This document shows, piece after piece, positions 10,201-20,108 of a DNA stretch of 64,000 bases (positions are counted from its first letter, which is position 1; every line of letters begins with the position of its first letter). Both the position numbers and the translations under genes were made by a program. Origin of the DNA: Massilia sp. W12. Lineage in GTDB: Bacteria > Pseudomonadota > Gammaproteobacteria > Burkholderiales > Burkholderiaceae_D. Below the pieces are notes generated by a model that saw nothing but the letters and a program-made list of their open reading frames with translations, had not been told where the DNA came from and searched no databases. Location of the stretch: the NCBI RefSeq assembly GCF_037300705.1, contig NZ_CP147776.1, positions 5,462,857 to 5,526,856 of the forward strand. Direction: 5' to 3'.

Positions 10201-12368
10201 AGATAGGCTTCGCGCGAAGGGTACATCGGCTCCAGCGATGTGCCCAGATATTGCTCCAGCCTGCCGCCGAAAATCTGCAGCATGGCGTGATTGGCCCATT
10301 TCACCCGTCCTTGCGCATTCAAAAAGGCGATGCCGACCAGGGAATGTTCGAGAATGGTCTCGCGCTCGGCCAGCGAGGCGCGCAAATTGTCTTCCAGCCG
10401 TTTGCGCTCTGTAATGTCGTTGACAAACACCACCGAAGCCAGACTGCCTTCCCATTCGATGGCGACGGCGGACGATTCAACCCAGCGCAATTGCTGGCCC
10501 GCCAGGGCCGAGGTGCGATACGTGATGTAGCGATCCACCATTTGCCCGGCCATGCGGTTTTGATGGTGGCGCAACACACGTTCGCGGTCTTCCTCATGCA
10601 CAAATTGCAAAAACTCGGCGCCGATTACTTCTTTGCGCGTCAAATTCGCCATTTGCAAAATGCTCGGATTGGCGAACATAATGCGCCCGGCCTGGAGCAT
10701 GACAATGCCTTCCACCGCATTGTCCACCACCAGCCGGTGCTGGGTTTCGGAGCGGTTTAATTCCTGCTCCAATTGATGGCGGCGCGTGATATCCATCGCC
10801 ACCCACACCGTGCCGCTGTGGGTTTGATCAGCGCGCACCGCGCGCCCGGACAGCCAGACCCAGATCTGGCTGCCATCCGCGCGCCGCATCCGGCATTCCG
10901 CCTCAAAACCGCCCTTGCCGCTGCGTGACAGCAAAGCGGTGTCGAGCATGCGCGCATAATCGGGGGCTTCGATAAAGTATTTTTGCAAGGTGTGGCCGAT
11001 GGCATCCACCGGATTCAAGCCAAAAATCGTGGCAAACGCCAGATTCGCCCAATGCAGGCAGGCGTCGCCATCCAAAAAGGCGATGCCGACCATGGAGTTT
11101 TGCAAAATCGTGTCGCGCTCGGCCAGACTCTGGCGCAGGCTGTCAGCCAGTTCCTTGCGCTCAGCCATGGTCTGCTCAGCCATGCGGCGCGCATTTTCGG
11201 CTTCCCGCAACTCGCTTTGAATATGTAAGACCTGGATGTGCATGCGACTGGCGCGGCCCTGGGCGCGCTCGTACAAGGCATGATAATTCTGATATTCCTG
11301 TAAAGCCTGCTGCCAGTCGCCCAGCTTGCCGAAGATGTCTGATAATTCCTGGCGCACGCGCAAGGCCATGAAATCGAATTCGACATTGCCCAGCACCGCC
11401 ACCGCCTGCTGCAGCGATTTGGCGGCTTCCAGCAAATCGCCCTGTTTATGCAGCAGATGGCCGCGCACCCAGCACAGATAGGCTTGATGCTGCTGCTCTT
11501 CAATTTGCCCGCTGCGGCTTTGCAGCAGATCAAACAGGCGTTTCGCCTCGTTCAATTGATTTTGCTCGGACAGCAGCCAGACTGCGATGCACAGGCACAG
11601 CACGGATTGCGAGATGCGCGCTTGGCTGTCCGCTTCCAATTCACGCTCCAGCGCGCGCAACTGCGGCAGCAGCGCCTGGTAAGCTTCCTGATATTTGCCC
11701 AGCGCCAATTGGCACATGGCGTAGATGGTGGAAACATAGGTTTGCAGCCAGAAGCGCTCAGGTTCATTGTGCGCAATCGTCATGGCTTCCTGCAACATCG
11801 CTTCGGCGTCTTCCGGATTGCCGCTGTTGCACAGAATCTCGCCCAGATTGGCGTTGATGTGCGCGCGCCAGCGCGCCGGCAGGCGCAGCTTACGCAGCAA
11901 ATCGAGGGCGCTGAAATAATGCCGCATCGCCTCTTCGGCCTGGTTGTATTCAACCGCAAATACCCCCAGCGAAAGCAGGGCGCGCAGATTTTCCCGTCCC
12001 TGGTATTGGCTCAGCAATGGAATTAATTGACCCTGACCATATTCCCAGGCTTCGCGGTATAAACCCTGGGTGCTGTAAATCAAGGCTTGAATCGTGTGAA
12101 ACAGCAGACGGTTGGGAATATCGGGATGCAGCGCCGGCTGCAATTGCTGCAATAATTTTTGCGCTTGCGCAGTATGGCCGGAGCGCAGCGCGGCGAAAGC
12201 CAGCACCAGATGGCCGGCTTGTTGCATCACCACATCGCGACAGCTGCGGCCTTGTTCCTGCAATGCCAAACCGGTGGCGCGACCACCCGCCAGGTCATCG
12301 CGCATATTATCAAAAGCATCATTGCAGCGTTCACGCCAAAAGTGGCTGAACATTTCTTGCTCATTCAT
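7278..12368 (-). CDS. Large hybrid sensor histidine kinase (TPR-like, four PAS, HisKA, HATPase, two receivers, HPt)
   Basis: About 1696 residues with no clear membrane segment, so probably cytoplasmic. Order: a helical TPR-like region (1-400); PAS1 (about 420-535), PAS2 (545-665), PAS3 (670-785) and PAS4 (790-910); HisKA with MSHEIRTPMNAI (His near 958); HATPase (about 1070-1155, with GTGLGLSIAKGM); receiver 1 (about 1193-1306); receiver 2 (about 1333-1443) with a normal VFMDVQMPEMDG acceptor; and a C-terminal HPt with HTLKG near 1548. Receiver 1 reads IFITHEMPG where an Asp is expected, so it is probably not phosphorylated. PAS1+PAS2 and PAS3+PAS4 look like a duplicated pair. The start at 12368 (MNEQEM) is a choice; a GTG at 12464 is also open and neither has a strong ribosome site. 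The HD-GYP regulator follows at once. Confidence 0.9.
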   Translation of the reverse strand: MNEQEMFSHFWRERCNDAFDNMRDDLAGGRATGLALQEQGRSCRDVVMQQAGHLVLAFAALRSGHTAQAQKLLQQLQPALHPDIPNRLLFHTIQALIYSTQGLYREAWEYGQGQLIPLLSQYQGRENLRALLSLGVFAVEYNQAEEAMRHYFSALDLLRKLRLPARWRAHINANLGEILCNSGNPEDAEAMLQEAMTIAHNEPERFWLQTYVSTIYAMCQLALGKYQEAYQALLPQLRALERELEADSQARISQSVLCLCIAVWLLSEQNQLNEAKRLFDLLQSRSGQIEEQQHQAYLCWVRGHLLHKQGDLLEAAKSLQQAVAVLGNVEFDFMALRVRQELSDIFGKLGDWQQALQEYQNYHALYERAQGRASRMHIQVLHIQSELREAENARRMAEQTMAERKELADSLRQSLAERDTILQNSMVGIAFLDGDACLHWANLAFATIFGLNPVDAIGHTLQKYFIEAPDYARMLDTALLSRSGKGGFEAECRMRRADGSQIWVWLSGRAVRADQTHSGTVWVAMDITRRHQLEQELNRSETQHRLVVDNAVEGIVMLQAGRIMFANPSILQMANLTRKEVIGAEFLQFVHEEDRERVLRHHQNRMAGQMVDRYITYRTSALAGQQLRWVESSAVAIEWEGSLASVVFVNDITERKRLEDNLRASLAERETILEHSLVGIAFLNAQGRVKWANHAMLQIFGGRLEQYLGTSLEPMYPSREAYLETGAMAAQAVRRGEAFSTELQMRRGNGELFWASLSGRAVHTTDLEQGTVWAVLDIDRRRKLEAELAKSEEHHRAVVDNVTEGIMVVQEGRIVFANPRVQQISGRSQQELFSMPVFADVHPDDLEMVKTQYEKRLRNEPAEKYFAFRIRNHQSGEISWIEISAVPIEWEGKPASLSFLNDITNRRNLEESLRQSHAERVHLQTLQFQHELREAEMARRHAEETTRAKSMFLANMSHEIRTPMNAIIGMAHLALCTELSPKQRDYLEKIHSAGISLLGIINDILDFSRIEAGKLLIERVEFNLDKVLSNLSTVTSDKAREKELQYVFQIPARVPRTLIGDPLRLGQVLINLVNNAIKFTESGGVYLNCQVREMVEGQRVLLEFNVRDTGIGMQPDQVAKLFHAFSQADESTTRKYGGTGLGLSIAKGMVELMDGRIWLESTPGVGTNMHFTAWFGLPAMQAQSHHLPGAVDGMRVLVVDDNPGARLALAEILSHLPVEVDFAFGGGEALAAIRACDENWPYGLIFITHEMPGVSGLKLAHDIQHAEIKHKPKLILLSDQARETLQQQGDITIPDALLHKPVQAADVNDCLVDLFDASQHTPHQRQETPMFAELTVLLVEDNEINQMIATELMQAVGIKVEVAANGRLAVETLQKLGPDYFGLVFMDVQMPEMDGHQATRAIRSDARFANLPVIAMTAHAMVEERERCLESGMNDHIAKPINPGEFYHMLSSWCSQYLAAGNAQPLLDLHEIVHLGAAPQTESAPAAPDAPLQIPGIDVADGLSRMLGDQAMYLELLSRFRDGQHDVAAKLAHALVSDDLVLAERFAHTLKGVAGMIGAAKVKDCASVLEQACKQGAASQVLQTRLADLDGAMQEVLQGIEQALAQRPGAQETVCEGFERTQAQEAINQFARLLQQNDGDAIDFLAEHNQLLAQALGPDAHRRIMRATRQFDFDLALDALEKGAVAAEFSAPAVLD

Positions 12369-12518
12369 GGTCGGCCAATCAGGACTGACGGCGCAGCAGG
12401 CCGCCTGCATCAAGGAAATGTAGGCGAACGATACCAGATTTAGCGCGCGCTGCCCATGGCGCACAGATCGCTGCAGCGCAGCGCATGGGACATGCTAAGC
12501 ATTCATGTTACGCATGCT

Positions 12519-13508
12519 TCAGCGCGTGCGGAAACTCCAGGATCTGCTGACTGAAACGCCGTCCACCGTGCCGCTGAACTGCACATCGTACAGGGTGTTG
12601 CCGGCCAGCACCTGCAGCGGGATGATGGAGGCGGCGGAGCGCGGGGTTTCGCTGTCGCTGGCGTTGATCAGCATGCGCACCGGCAGCGGATTGCCGCCGC
12701 GCTGGCGCACTGTAAAGCTGCCGACTTGCACAGTTGCGTTCAAATCCGCATGCACGCTGATCGGATAGCCGGTTTCATTCTGGCCGGGAACCGGATCGGG
12801 CGCTTCGTAATCGCTGTAAAACACCGGCGGCACCCGTTCCTGATTGGCAAACGGCCACGTCACCAGATTACCGGCGCCGATGCCGGGGCCGTAACCGTTA
12901 TTGGCGGCGAAATTCACGGTCAGATACCAACTCCCGTTGCCGCTGGCGGAACCGCTGCCGCCTTCCTTGAACATGGGTTCAAAAATCACGAAGCGGTGAT
13001 AAATCGCCGCCACCAGTTCTTCCGCCATATAAAAACCGGACGCGTCGCCGGTGGAAGAAATCACTTCGCCATACGCATACGCCGGTTGCAGGCGATAGCC
13101 GGCGGCGTTTAAGCGCTCAGACAGGCGCACCCCGGTAAAGCCGGGACGTCCGCTTTGTTGGTCATGGGTGATGGTGTTATTCAGCCGCTGATAATCAGAA
13201 TGGGCCTGGGCTGCGCTGTCAATCTGGAAATTGCGCTGCAACTGCGGCAGGCCGGCCTGGCGGCGGCGGAAATTGAACCAGTTGAAGCCATCGGTGGCGG
13301 TATTGCCGCTGAATACCGGCGCGCCCGGTTCCTGGCTCAATACCGGCGTGCTGCTGGCCGAAGTCGGCGCCGCAGCACCGCCGGCGCTGCCGCCACAGGC
13401 GCTCAGCACGATGCTCGAAGCCAGGACGCCGGCTTGCAGCCAGCGCGGAGAACAGCGGGGCGCAGACTGTGCCGCCGCCTGCAAGGAGGATTGGGTGAAT
13501 TGAGTCAT
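12519..13508 (-). CDS. CAP-domain (SCP/PR1-like) lipoprotein
   Basis: A 329-residue exported lipoprotein. The signal peptide ends in the lipobox VLSACGG (Cys near residue 38), followed by a low-complexity linker. A CAP domain follows (about 75-205) with WFNFRRRQAGL, DSAAQAHSDYQ, ITHDQ and FTGVRLSERLNAAGY, and a less conserved C-terminal half. The role of bacterial CAP proteins is poorly known; they are secreted or cell-surface. The gene is followed, 150 bases on, by the hybrid kinase on the same strand. An inverted repeat CCCATG...CATGGG near 12453-12489 in that gap could act as a partial terminator. Confidence 0.82.
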   Translation of the reverse strand: MTQFTQSSLQAAAQSAPRCSPRWLQAGVLASSIVLSACGGSAGGAAAPTSASSTPVLSQEPGAPVFSGNTATDGFNWFNFRRRQAGLPQLQRNFQIDSAAQAHSDYQRLNNTITHDQQSGRPGFTGVRLSERLNAAGYRLQPAYAYGEVISSTGDASGFYMAEELVAAIYHRFVIFEPMFKEGGSGSASGNGSWYLTVNFAANNGYGPGIGAGNLVTWPFANQERVPPVFYSDYEAPDPVPGQNETGYPISVHADLNATVQVGSFTVRQRGGNPLPVRMLINASDSETPRSAASIIPLQVLAGNTLYDVQFSGTVDGVSVSRSWSFRTR

Positions 13509-13916
13509 CGGGATGCCTGCCGAAAAAGAGCGTAATGCACTACATCATGCCGGGCGCAAGAGCGCGCCTTGGCCTGATTTTACCTTTGCTTGCAAGTTTG
13601 CCGCCAGCCCTGTGAAAAACTTTCCACCCGTCAAAAAATGTTGCTTTTATCCTGCATCCGCCGCACTCCGGTAATAATGCATGCAGGAGATGAGGCAAAC
13701 CGGCTTACGCTGCGCTTCCTTTGCGGCGCGGGCCGCTTGCTTTTCTGGGATCAATGGGGTCAGACTCGATTGATTTGAAATTCTTTGACTTTCTGCCGTC
13801 ATATCTCGCCATCAAGACAATCATAGTCATGCTAACCATGCAAGCAGGTGCGCACGCGGCCTTTCTACCAAGTTTCCATCAGAATCAATCCAGTCTGACC
13901 CCATTGATTAGTCAAC
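13509..13916. other. Intergenic stretch without genes
   Basis: Upstream region of the CAP lipoprotein gene followed by the 159-bp inverted-repeat element described separately. No reading frame here looks like a protein; no clear promoter could be picked with confidence. Confidence 0.6.
13750..13908. mobile_element. 159-bp element with 26-bp terminal inverted repeats (MITE/REP-like)
   Basis: The ends, 13750-13775 and 13883-13908, are reverse complements at 25 of 26 positions; the outer 17 bases (ATCAATGGGGTCAGACT and its complement) match perfectly. About 107 bases lie between and encode nothing. From memory, GGGGTCAGACTC-type sequences commonly flank or make up REP-type elements mobilised by IS200-like REP transposases in proteobacteria, but no transposase is present here. 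No target-site duplication is obvious. The right end stops 8 bases from the stop codon of the HMG-CoA lyase gene, so it may also act as a terminator hairpin. Confidence 0.65.
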
Positions 13917-14813
13917 TCAAGCCCGCTTGGCCAGCAAAGCATTCCCCGCCCGGCTGTTGCCAGGGCGGCCCAGAGCCTGGCTGATGAACGCCCCGGCGTC
14001 CACCACCTGCTCCAGATCGACCCCGGTTTGCATGCCCAGGCCATGCAATAAATACAACACATCTTCACTTGCCACATTGCCGGTGGCGCCCTTGGCGTAA
14101 GGGCAGCCGCCCAGGCCGGCGACCGAGGAATGGAAGATGCGCACGCCGCTCTCCAGCGCCGCCAGGATATTCGCCAGCGCCTGGCCGTAGGTGTCGTGGA
14201 AATGGCCGGATAATTGCGCCAGCGGAAATTCGGCGGCGGCGGCGCGCATCACTTCCTGCACCTGGCGCGCGGTGCCCACGCCGATGGTGTCGGCGATGTC
14301 GATTTCATCACAGCCCAGCTCGCGCATGCGCGCGGTGACGCGCGCCACCGCAGACGGCGCGATCTTGCCTTCATACGGGCAACCCATGGTGCAGCTGATG
14401 CTGCCGCGCAGGCGCAGGCCATGCGCTTTGGCGGCTTGCGCCACATCGACAAAACGCGCCAGCGATTCATCGATGGAGCAATTGATATTTTTTTGCGAAA
14501 AACTCTCGGAAGCGGCGCCGAAAATCACCACTTCATCGGCTTTGGCGGCCAAGGCGGCTTCAAAACCTTTCAAATTCGGCGTCAGCGCGGAATACAACAC
14601 GCCGGGGCGGCGTTCGATTTGCGCCATCACTTCGCTGCTGGTGGCCATCTGCGGCACCCATTTCGGGGACACGAAAGAAGCCGCTTCCACATTCGCAAAA
14701 CCGGCCCGGCTCAGGCGGTTGACCAATTCCACTTTGACTGCAGCGTCCAGGATCTGCTTTTCATTTTGCAAGCCGTCGCGCGGCCCGACTTCCACCAATT
14801 TGACTGTATCCAT
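13917..14813 (-). CDS. mvaB: Hydroxymethylglutaryl-CoA lyase
   Basis: A 298-residue TIM-barrel enzyme splitting HMG-CoA into acetoacetate and acetyl-CoA, the last step of leucine catabolism. The N-terminus KLVEVGPRDGLQNEKQIL and the active-site loop SSVAGLGGCPYAKGATGN with the catalytic Cys identify it. I start it at 14813 (MDTVKLVEVG), preceded by GGGGATATTGAG; the frame runs on to 14906 without conservation. It begins one base after the stop of the GhrA-like gene, so the two form an operon. The other leucine-pathway genes lie about 10 kb away at the window start. Confidence 0.93.
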   Translation of the reverse strand: MDTVKLVEVGPRDGLQNEKQILDAAVKVELVNRLSRAGFANVEAASFVSPKWVPQMATSSEVMAQIERRPGVLYSALTPNLKGFEAALAAKADEVVIFGAASESFSQKNINCSIDESLARFVDVAQAAKAHGLRLRGSISCTMGCPYEGKIAPSAVARVTARMRELGCDEIDIADTIGVGTARQVQEVMRAAAAEFPLAQLSGHFHDTYGQALANILAALESGVRIFHSSVAGLGGCPYAKGATGNVASEDVLYLLHGLGMQTGVDLEQVVDAGAFISQALGRPGNSRAGNALLAKRA

Positions 14814-14814
14814 C

Positions 14815-15753
14815 TCAATATCCCCGCACCCGGTCAACCACGCCGCTGATGGCTTCGCCCTTTTCCAGGGCGGCGATCTTGCCGGCGATTTGCCGGATGC
14901 TTTCATTAAACAAGGTTAAGGCCGCAATATGCGGTGTGATGCGGATGCGCGGCTCATGCCAGAAGGGGTGTTGGCGCGGCAGCGGCTCATTGCGGAATAC
15001 GTCCAAGGTGGCCCCGGCGATATGGCCGGATTTGATCAAGGCCAGCAAATCCGGTTCGGCCAGATGGGCGCCGCGCGCGACATTGATCAAATACGCTCCC
15101 GGCATCAATTTGGACAGATTCGCGCGCCCCAGCATATTGCTGGTTTCGGCAGTCAAAGGCAGCACGCACACCAGCACCCGGGTTTGACTTAAAAAGGCGT
15201 CGAGTTGATCGCGTCCGGCAAAACATTGCACGCCCGGCACGTTTTTCATGGTGTGGCTCCAGCCCAGCAGCGGAAATTCAAATTGCTGCAAAGCTTGCGC
15301 GATGCGCTGCCCCAGCACGCCCAGGCCCAGAATGCCGACGCTGAATTGCTGCTTATCGTGCGGTTTTAAGACTTGCCACAACTGTTCTTTGCTTTGTTCT
15401 TCGTATTCATCGAAACGGCGGTAGTAACGCAGCACCGCATGACTGACAAACTCGGCCATTTGCACGCCCATGCCGGCGTCATCCAGGCGCACAATCGGCG
15501 CCTCCGGCAATGCTTCGCCATATTTCAACAGCGCATCGACCCCGGCGCCGAGGTTGAATACGGCTTTGATATCGGTGCGGCCTTGCAGCATCGCCAGCGG
15601 TGGCCGCCACACCACCGCATAATCCGCCGGCGGTGAGTTCGCCATGGTTTGCCCCTCTTGCCAGAAGTGCAATTCGACCCCCGGCATAATTTCGGCAAAA
15701 CTGTTGGTCCAACTGTCGGCGTCGGCATCGGGACTGTAAAAAAGTATCCGCAT
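14815..15753 (-). CDS. ghrA: Glyoxylate/hydroxypyruvate reductase A-like D-2-hydroxyacid dehydrogenase
   Basis: A 312-residue protein, the same length as E. coli GhrA. The NAD(P)-binding motif is GILGLGVLGQRIAQAL (about residues 141-156). The catalytic set of the D-2-hydroxyacid dehydrogenase family is visible as NVARGAHL (Arg), LDVFRNEPL (Glu) and ITPHIAAL (His). The start MRILFYSPDADAD at 15753 follows AGGGGAA at good spacing. It probably reduces glyoxylate or hydroxypyruvate; the exact substrate is inferred. Coupled to the HMG-CoA lyase gene downstream. Confidence 0.88.
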   Translation of the reverse strand: MRILFYSPDADADSWTNSFAEIMPGVELHFWQEGQTMANSPPADYAVVWRPPLAMLQGRTDIKAVFNLGAGVDALLKYGEALPEAPIVRLDDAGMGVQMAEFVSHAVLRYYRRFDEYEEQSKEQLWQVLKPHDKQQFSVGILGLGVLGQRIAQALQQFEFPLLGWSHTMKNVPGVQCFAGRDQLDAFLSQTRVLVCVLPLTAETSNMLGRANLSKLMPGAYLINVARGAHLAEPDLLALIKSGHIAGATLDVFRNEPLPRQHPFWHEPRIRITPHIAALTLFNESIRQIAGKIAALEKGEAISGVVDRVRGY

Positions 15754-15986
15754 TCTGTTTCCCCTGTTGATGCGCGCTTGCGCCAAATCAAGGCGTTTCG
15801 CGCAGTCCCCCATTGTAGCCAAATAGCCAAACTTTGCGGGCCGGGCCGGGGCCGGCAAGCTTGCGCTGAATCAGATAAAATCCGTGCCTTATGCGCGCCT
15901 CCAAAATGCCGGTCTTACCGGCGCCGCCGGGTATGGCGCGGTGTTGGCGTCTATTCTGGCGCCATACTGAGTTTTGAGAGAACACA

Positions 15987-18233
<2,247 letters not shown>

Positions 18234-19375
18234 CCGGATCCTGTCTGCCGGTCACGGTGTGCGTCATTTGATGCCTGTGACCGGCGGCCAGCGCCGCGAT
18301 GCTTCCCGGTTGATGCAGTGCAGCACGCGAACACTATCGTTTTTTTGCAACAGAGATTGCATTTGAACAAAATCATGCGCCGTATGCGGCATACCTTTCT
18401 TGCATGATTTTTGCGCAATTTGCTGTATTTCATTTCTAATTTCTTTCAGTACGGCAATATTTGCCAAAATTCGCCGCGCGCCGCCATCAAAAACACGCAA
18501 GAAATTCTGCTTCAAGCGGTTTGCCACAAAACCGTGAGGAAATACCTATTCCCCGTCCATATAGCCCTCGTCAAAATATTTCCACGATTACAGGTTGTAA
18601 GCGCCGGAAACGTGACATAAGTCATGCGCTGGCGCCGGCTGCGGGGCGACTCAGGGGCGGGATACGTCCCGGGTTCCGGCATGTGAATGCGCCCCGCTCT
18701 CATCGCTTGGCGGCAGGAACAGGGTATGAAACAGGCAGAAACATTCATGAACAGCAAAGCGCATTTATTTCCGGCAAGTGCGTTATTGCTGTATTTCGCT
18801 TATCTGCATATTTACCGCAGGCTTTTTCCGGTCGTGCTGTTGACCAAACAGCAGATATTCTCCACGCTCGAATTATTAGTTTCTCCACCAGAAACATATT
18901 CAACATATTGCCACAATGGCAAAATCAGCAAGATGCTTTTTTGCATCAATTACGTTTATGATAGTGTCCACATTTCCTGCGTCCTGTTGCAATTATCAAA
19001 CCGTGGTGCGCCAGCCCGGTTTTTGATTGCAAACCTTGGCGGTTTGTATGCGCCAAGGCAAATGGATAAACCGAAAACAGGGAAAAAAAATGAGAACACA
19101 AACAAGCAATATATTTTGCAATTGGCAGCGCGCGCCAGCCGGCAAAAGCCGCGCCGCGCCGGGATTGCATTCCAATCCGGAAATTCGCAAAAGGTTTTGA
19201 TTTTGCCGTCATCAGCAAAATCATGGCGTTTCAGCGGAATTTCTGATGCGCCGGCCTTTTTACGGGCCGGCATTTCCGGGACTTGGCCAGGCGCCTGCGC
19301 GCAGGCCCCCGCTTGCGCTATACCGTTGTGTCTGGCGTATGAGCAAAACAAAACTACATAACACTGGAGACTGGA
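18234..19375. other. 1.1-kb region without a recognisable gene
   Basis: More A/T-rich than its surroundings. Open frames up to 224 codons exist on the plus strand but their translations look random and lack ribosome sites. The best small candidate is 19090-19200 (+), 36 codons starting MRTQTSNIFCNWQRAP, with AGGGA seven bases upstream; it matches nothing I know. A hairpin GCCGGCC/GGCCGGC lies near 19250-19275. The stretch might hold a regulatory RNA or a decayed gene upstream of the response regulator. Confidence 0.5.
18369..18413 (+). terminator. Candidate terminator or structured RNA downstream of ygiQ
   Basis: AAAATCATGC (18369-18378) pairs perfectly with GCATGATTTT (18402-18411), followed by further T; the loop holds a small GCCG-TATG-CGGC hairpin. 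A second hairpin, GCCGGTCAC/GTGACCGGC (18247-18285), lies just after the ygiQ stop but has no T run. Either could end the ygiQ message. Confidence 0.4.
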
Positions 19376-20029
19376 ATGCTTGAAACTGAACAATATTTTC
19401 CTTGCCAGCATGTATTGATTGTGGAAGACCACCCGATGGTGGCGGATGCTTTGCAGGCTTTATTGCAAAAACTCAATCCCGCCCTGCATTGCGTGATCTG
19501 TCACAGCGCGCGCGATGCGCAGCAAAAGCTGGCCGCCAGCGACAGTTGGCGCATGATTTACCTCGATCTGGATGTGCCGGGGGCGCATGGCTTATCGCTG
19601 GCGCGTCAATTGGCGCAACGCGGGCTGGCGGCGCGCTGCGTGGTCTTGTCCGCGCATGAGCATGGACAATGGCAGGCCGAAGCCTGCGCCATGGGCTTGC
19701 TGGGCTATATCTGCAAGGGGTGGGCGCTGCCGGAATATCTGCGCGCCATAGAAGACACGCTGGCCGGGCGGCGCTGTTTTGCTGCGGGCGTGGCGCAAAA
19801 TGCGCCGCCGCCAACCCGCCTGACGCGCCGGCAACAGGATGTGCTGTGCCTGCTGCAACGCGGTTACTCCTCGAAGCAGATCGCCTCCCAACTCGGCTTG
19901 AACACCGGCACGGTGGATAACCATGTGACCGGTTTGTTGCGCGCGCTGAATGCATCCAGCCGCACCCATGCGATTGCCAAAGCAATCGGACTTGGTTATC
20001 TGCGCATCAGCGATATGCCTGCTGCCTGA
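19376..20029 (+). CDS. LuxR/NarL-family response regulator
   Basis: A 217-residue protein with an N-terminal receiver (residues about 11-130; acidic pair in LIVEDHP, acceptor D64 in YLDLDVPG, Lys in YICKGW) and a C-terminal LuxR-type helix-turn-helix (about 150-212; RQQDVLCLLQRGYSSKQIASQLGLNTGTVDNH). It is a DNA-binding transcription regulator. Start preceded by GGAGACTGGA. A histidine kinase gene follows 79 bases later, surely its partner. The target genes are unknown; the rarD and ABC genes downstream are candidates only by position. Confidence 0.92.
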   Translation: MLETEQYFPCQHVLIVEDHPMVADALQALLQKLNPALHCVICHSARDAQQKLAASDSWRMIYLDLDVPGAHGLSLARQLAQRGLAARCVVLSAHEHGQWQAEACAMGLLGYICKGWALPEYLRAIEDTLAGRRCFAAGVAQNAPPPTRLTRRQQDVLCLLQRGYSSKQIASQLGLNTGTVDNHVTGLLRALNASSRTHAIAKAIGLGYLRISDMPAA

Positions 20030-20035
20030 ACCTCT

Positions 20036-20060
20036 GCGCCTGCCGGTAAGCCGGCAGCGC
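20036..20060 (+). promoter_or_regulatory. Hairpin between response regulator and kinase genes
   Basis: CTGCCGG-TAAG-CCGGCAG (20040-20057), extended by flanking GCGC bases, lies 10 bases after the regulator stop. It has no T run, so it more likely adjusts message stability or the kinase/regulator ratio than fully terminates. Confidence 0.45.
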
Positions 20061-20108
20061 GGCAAACAGGCCAGCCCGGACTGGCCACCCGGCTGCGCTG
20101 TGCGCAGC

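Noticed and set aside
18687-19361. 224-codon plus-strand frame in the gene-poor stretch
   Set aside because: No family resemblance, mixed composition, no ribosome site.
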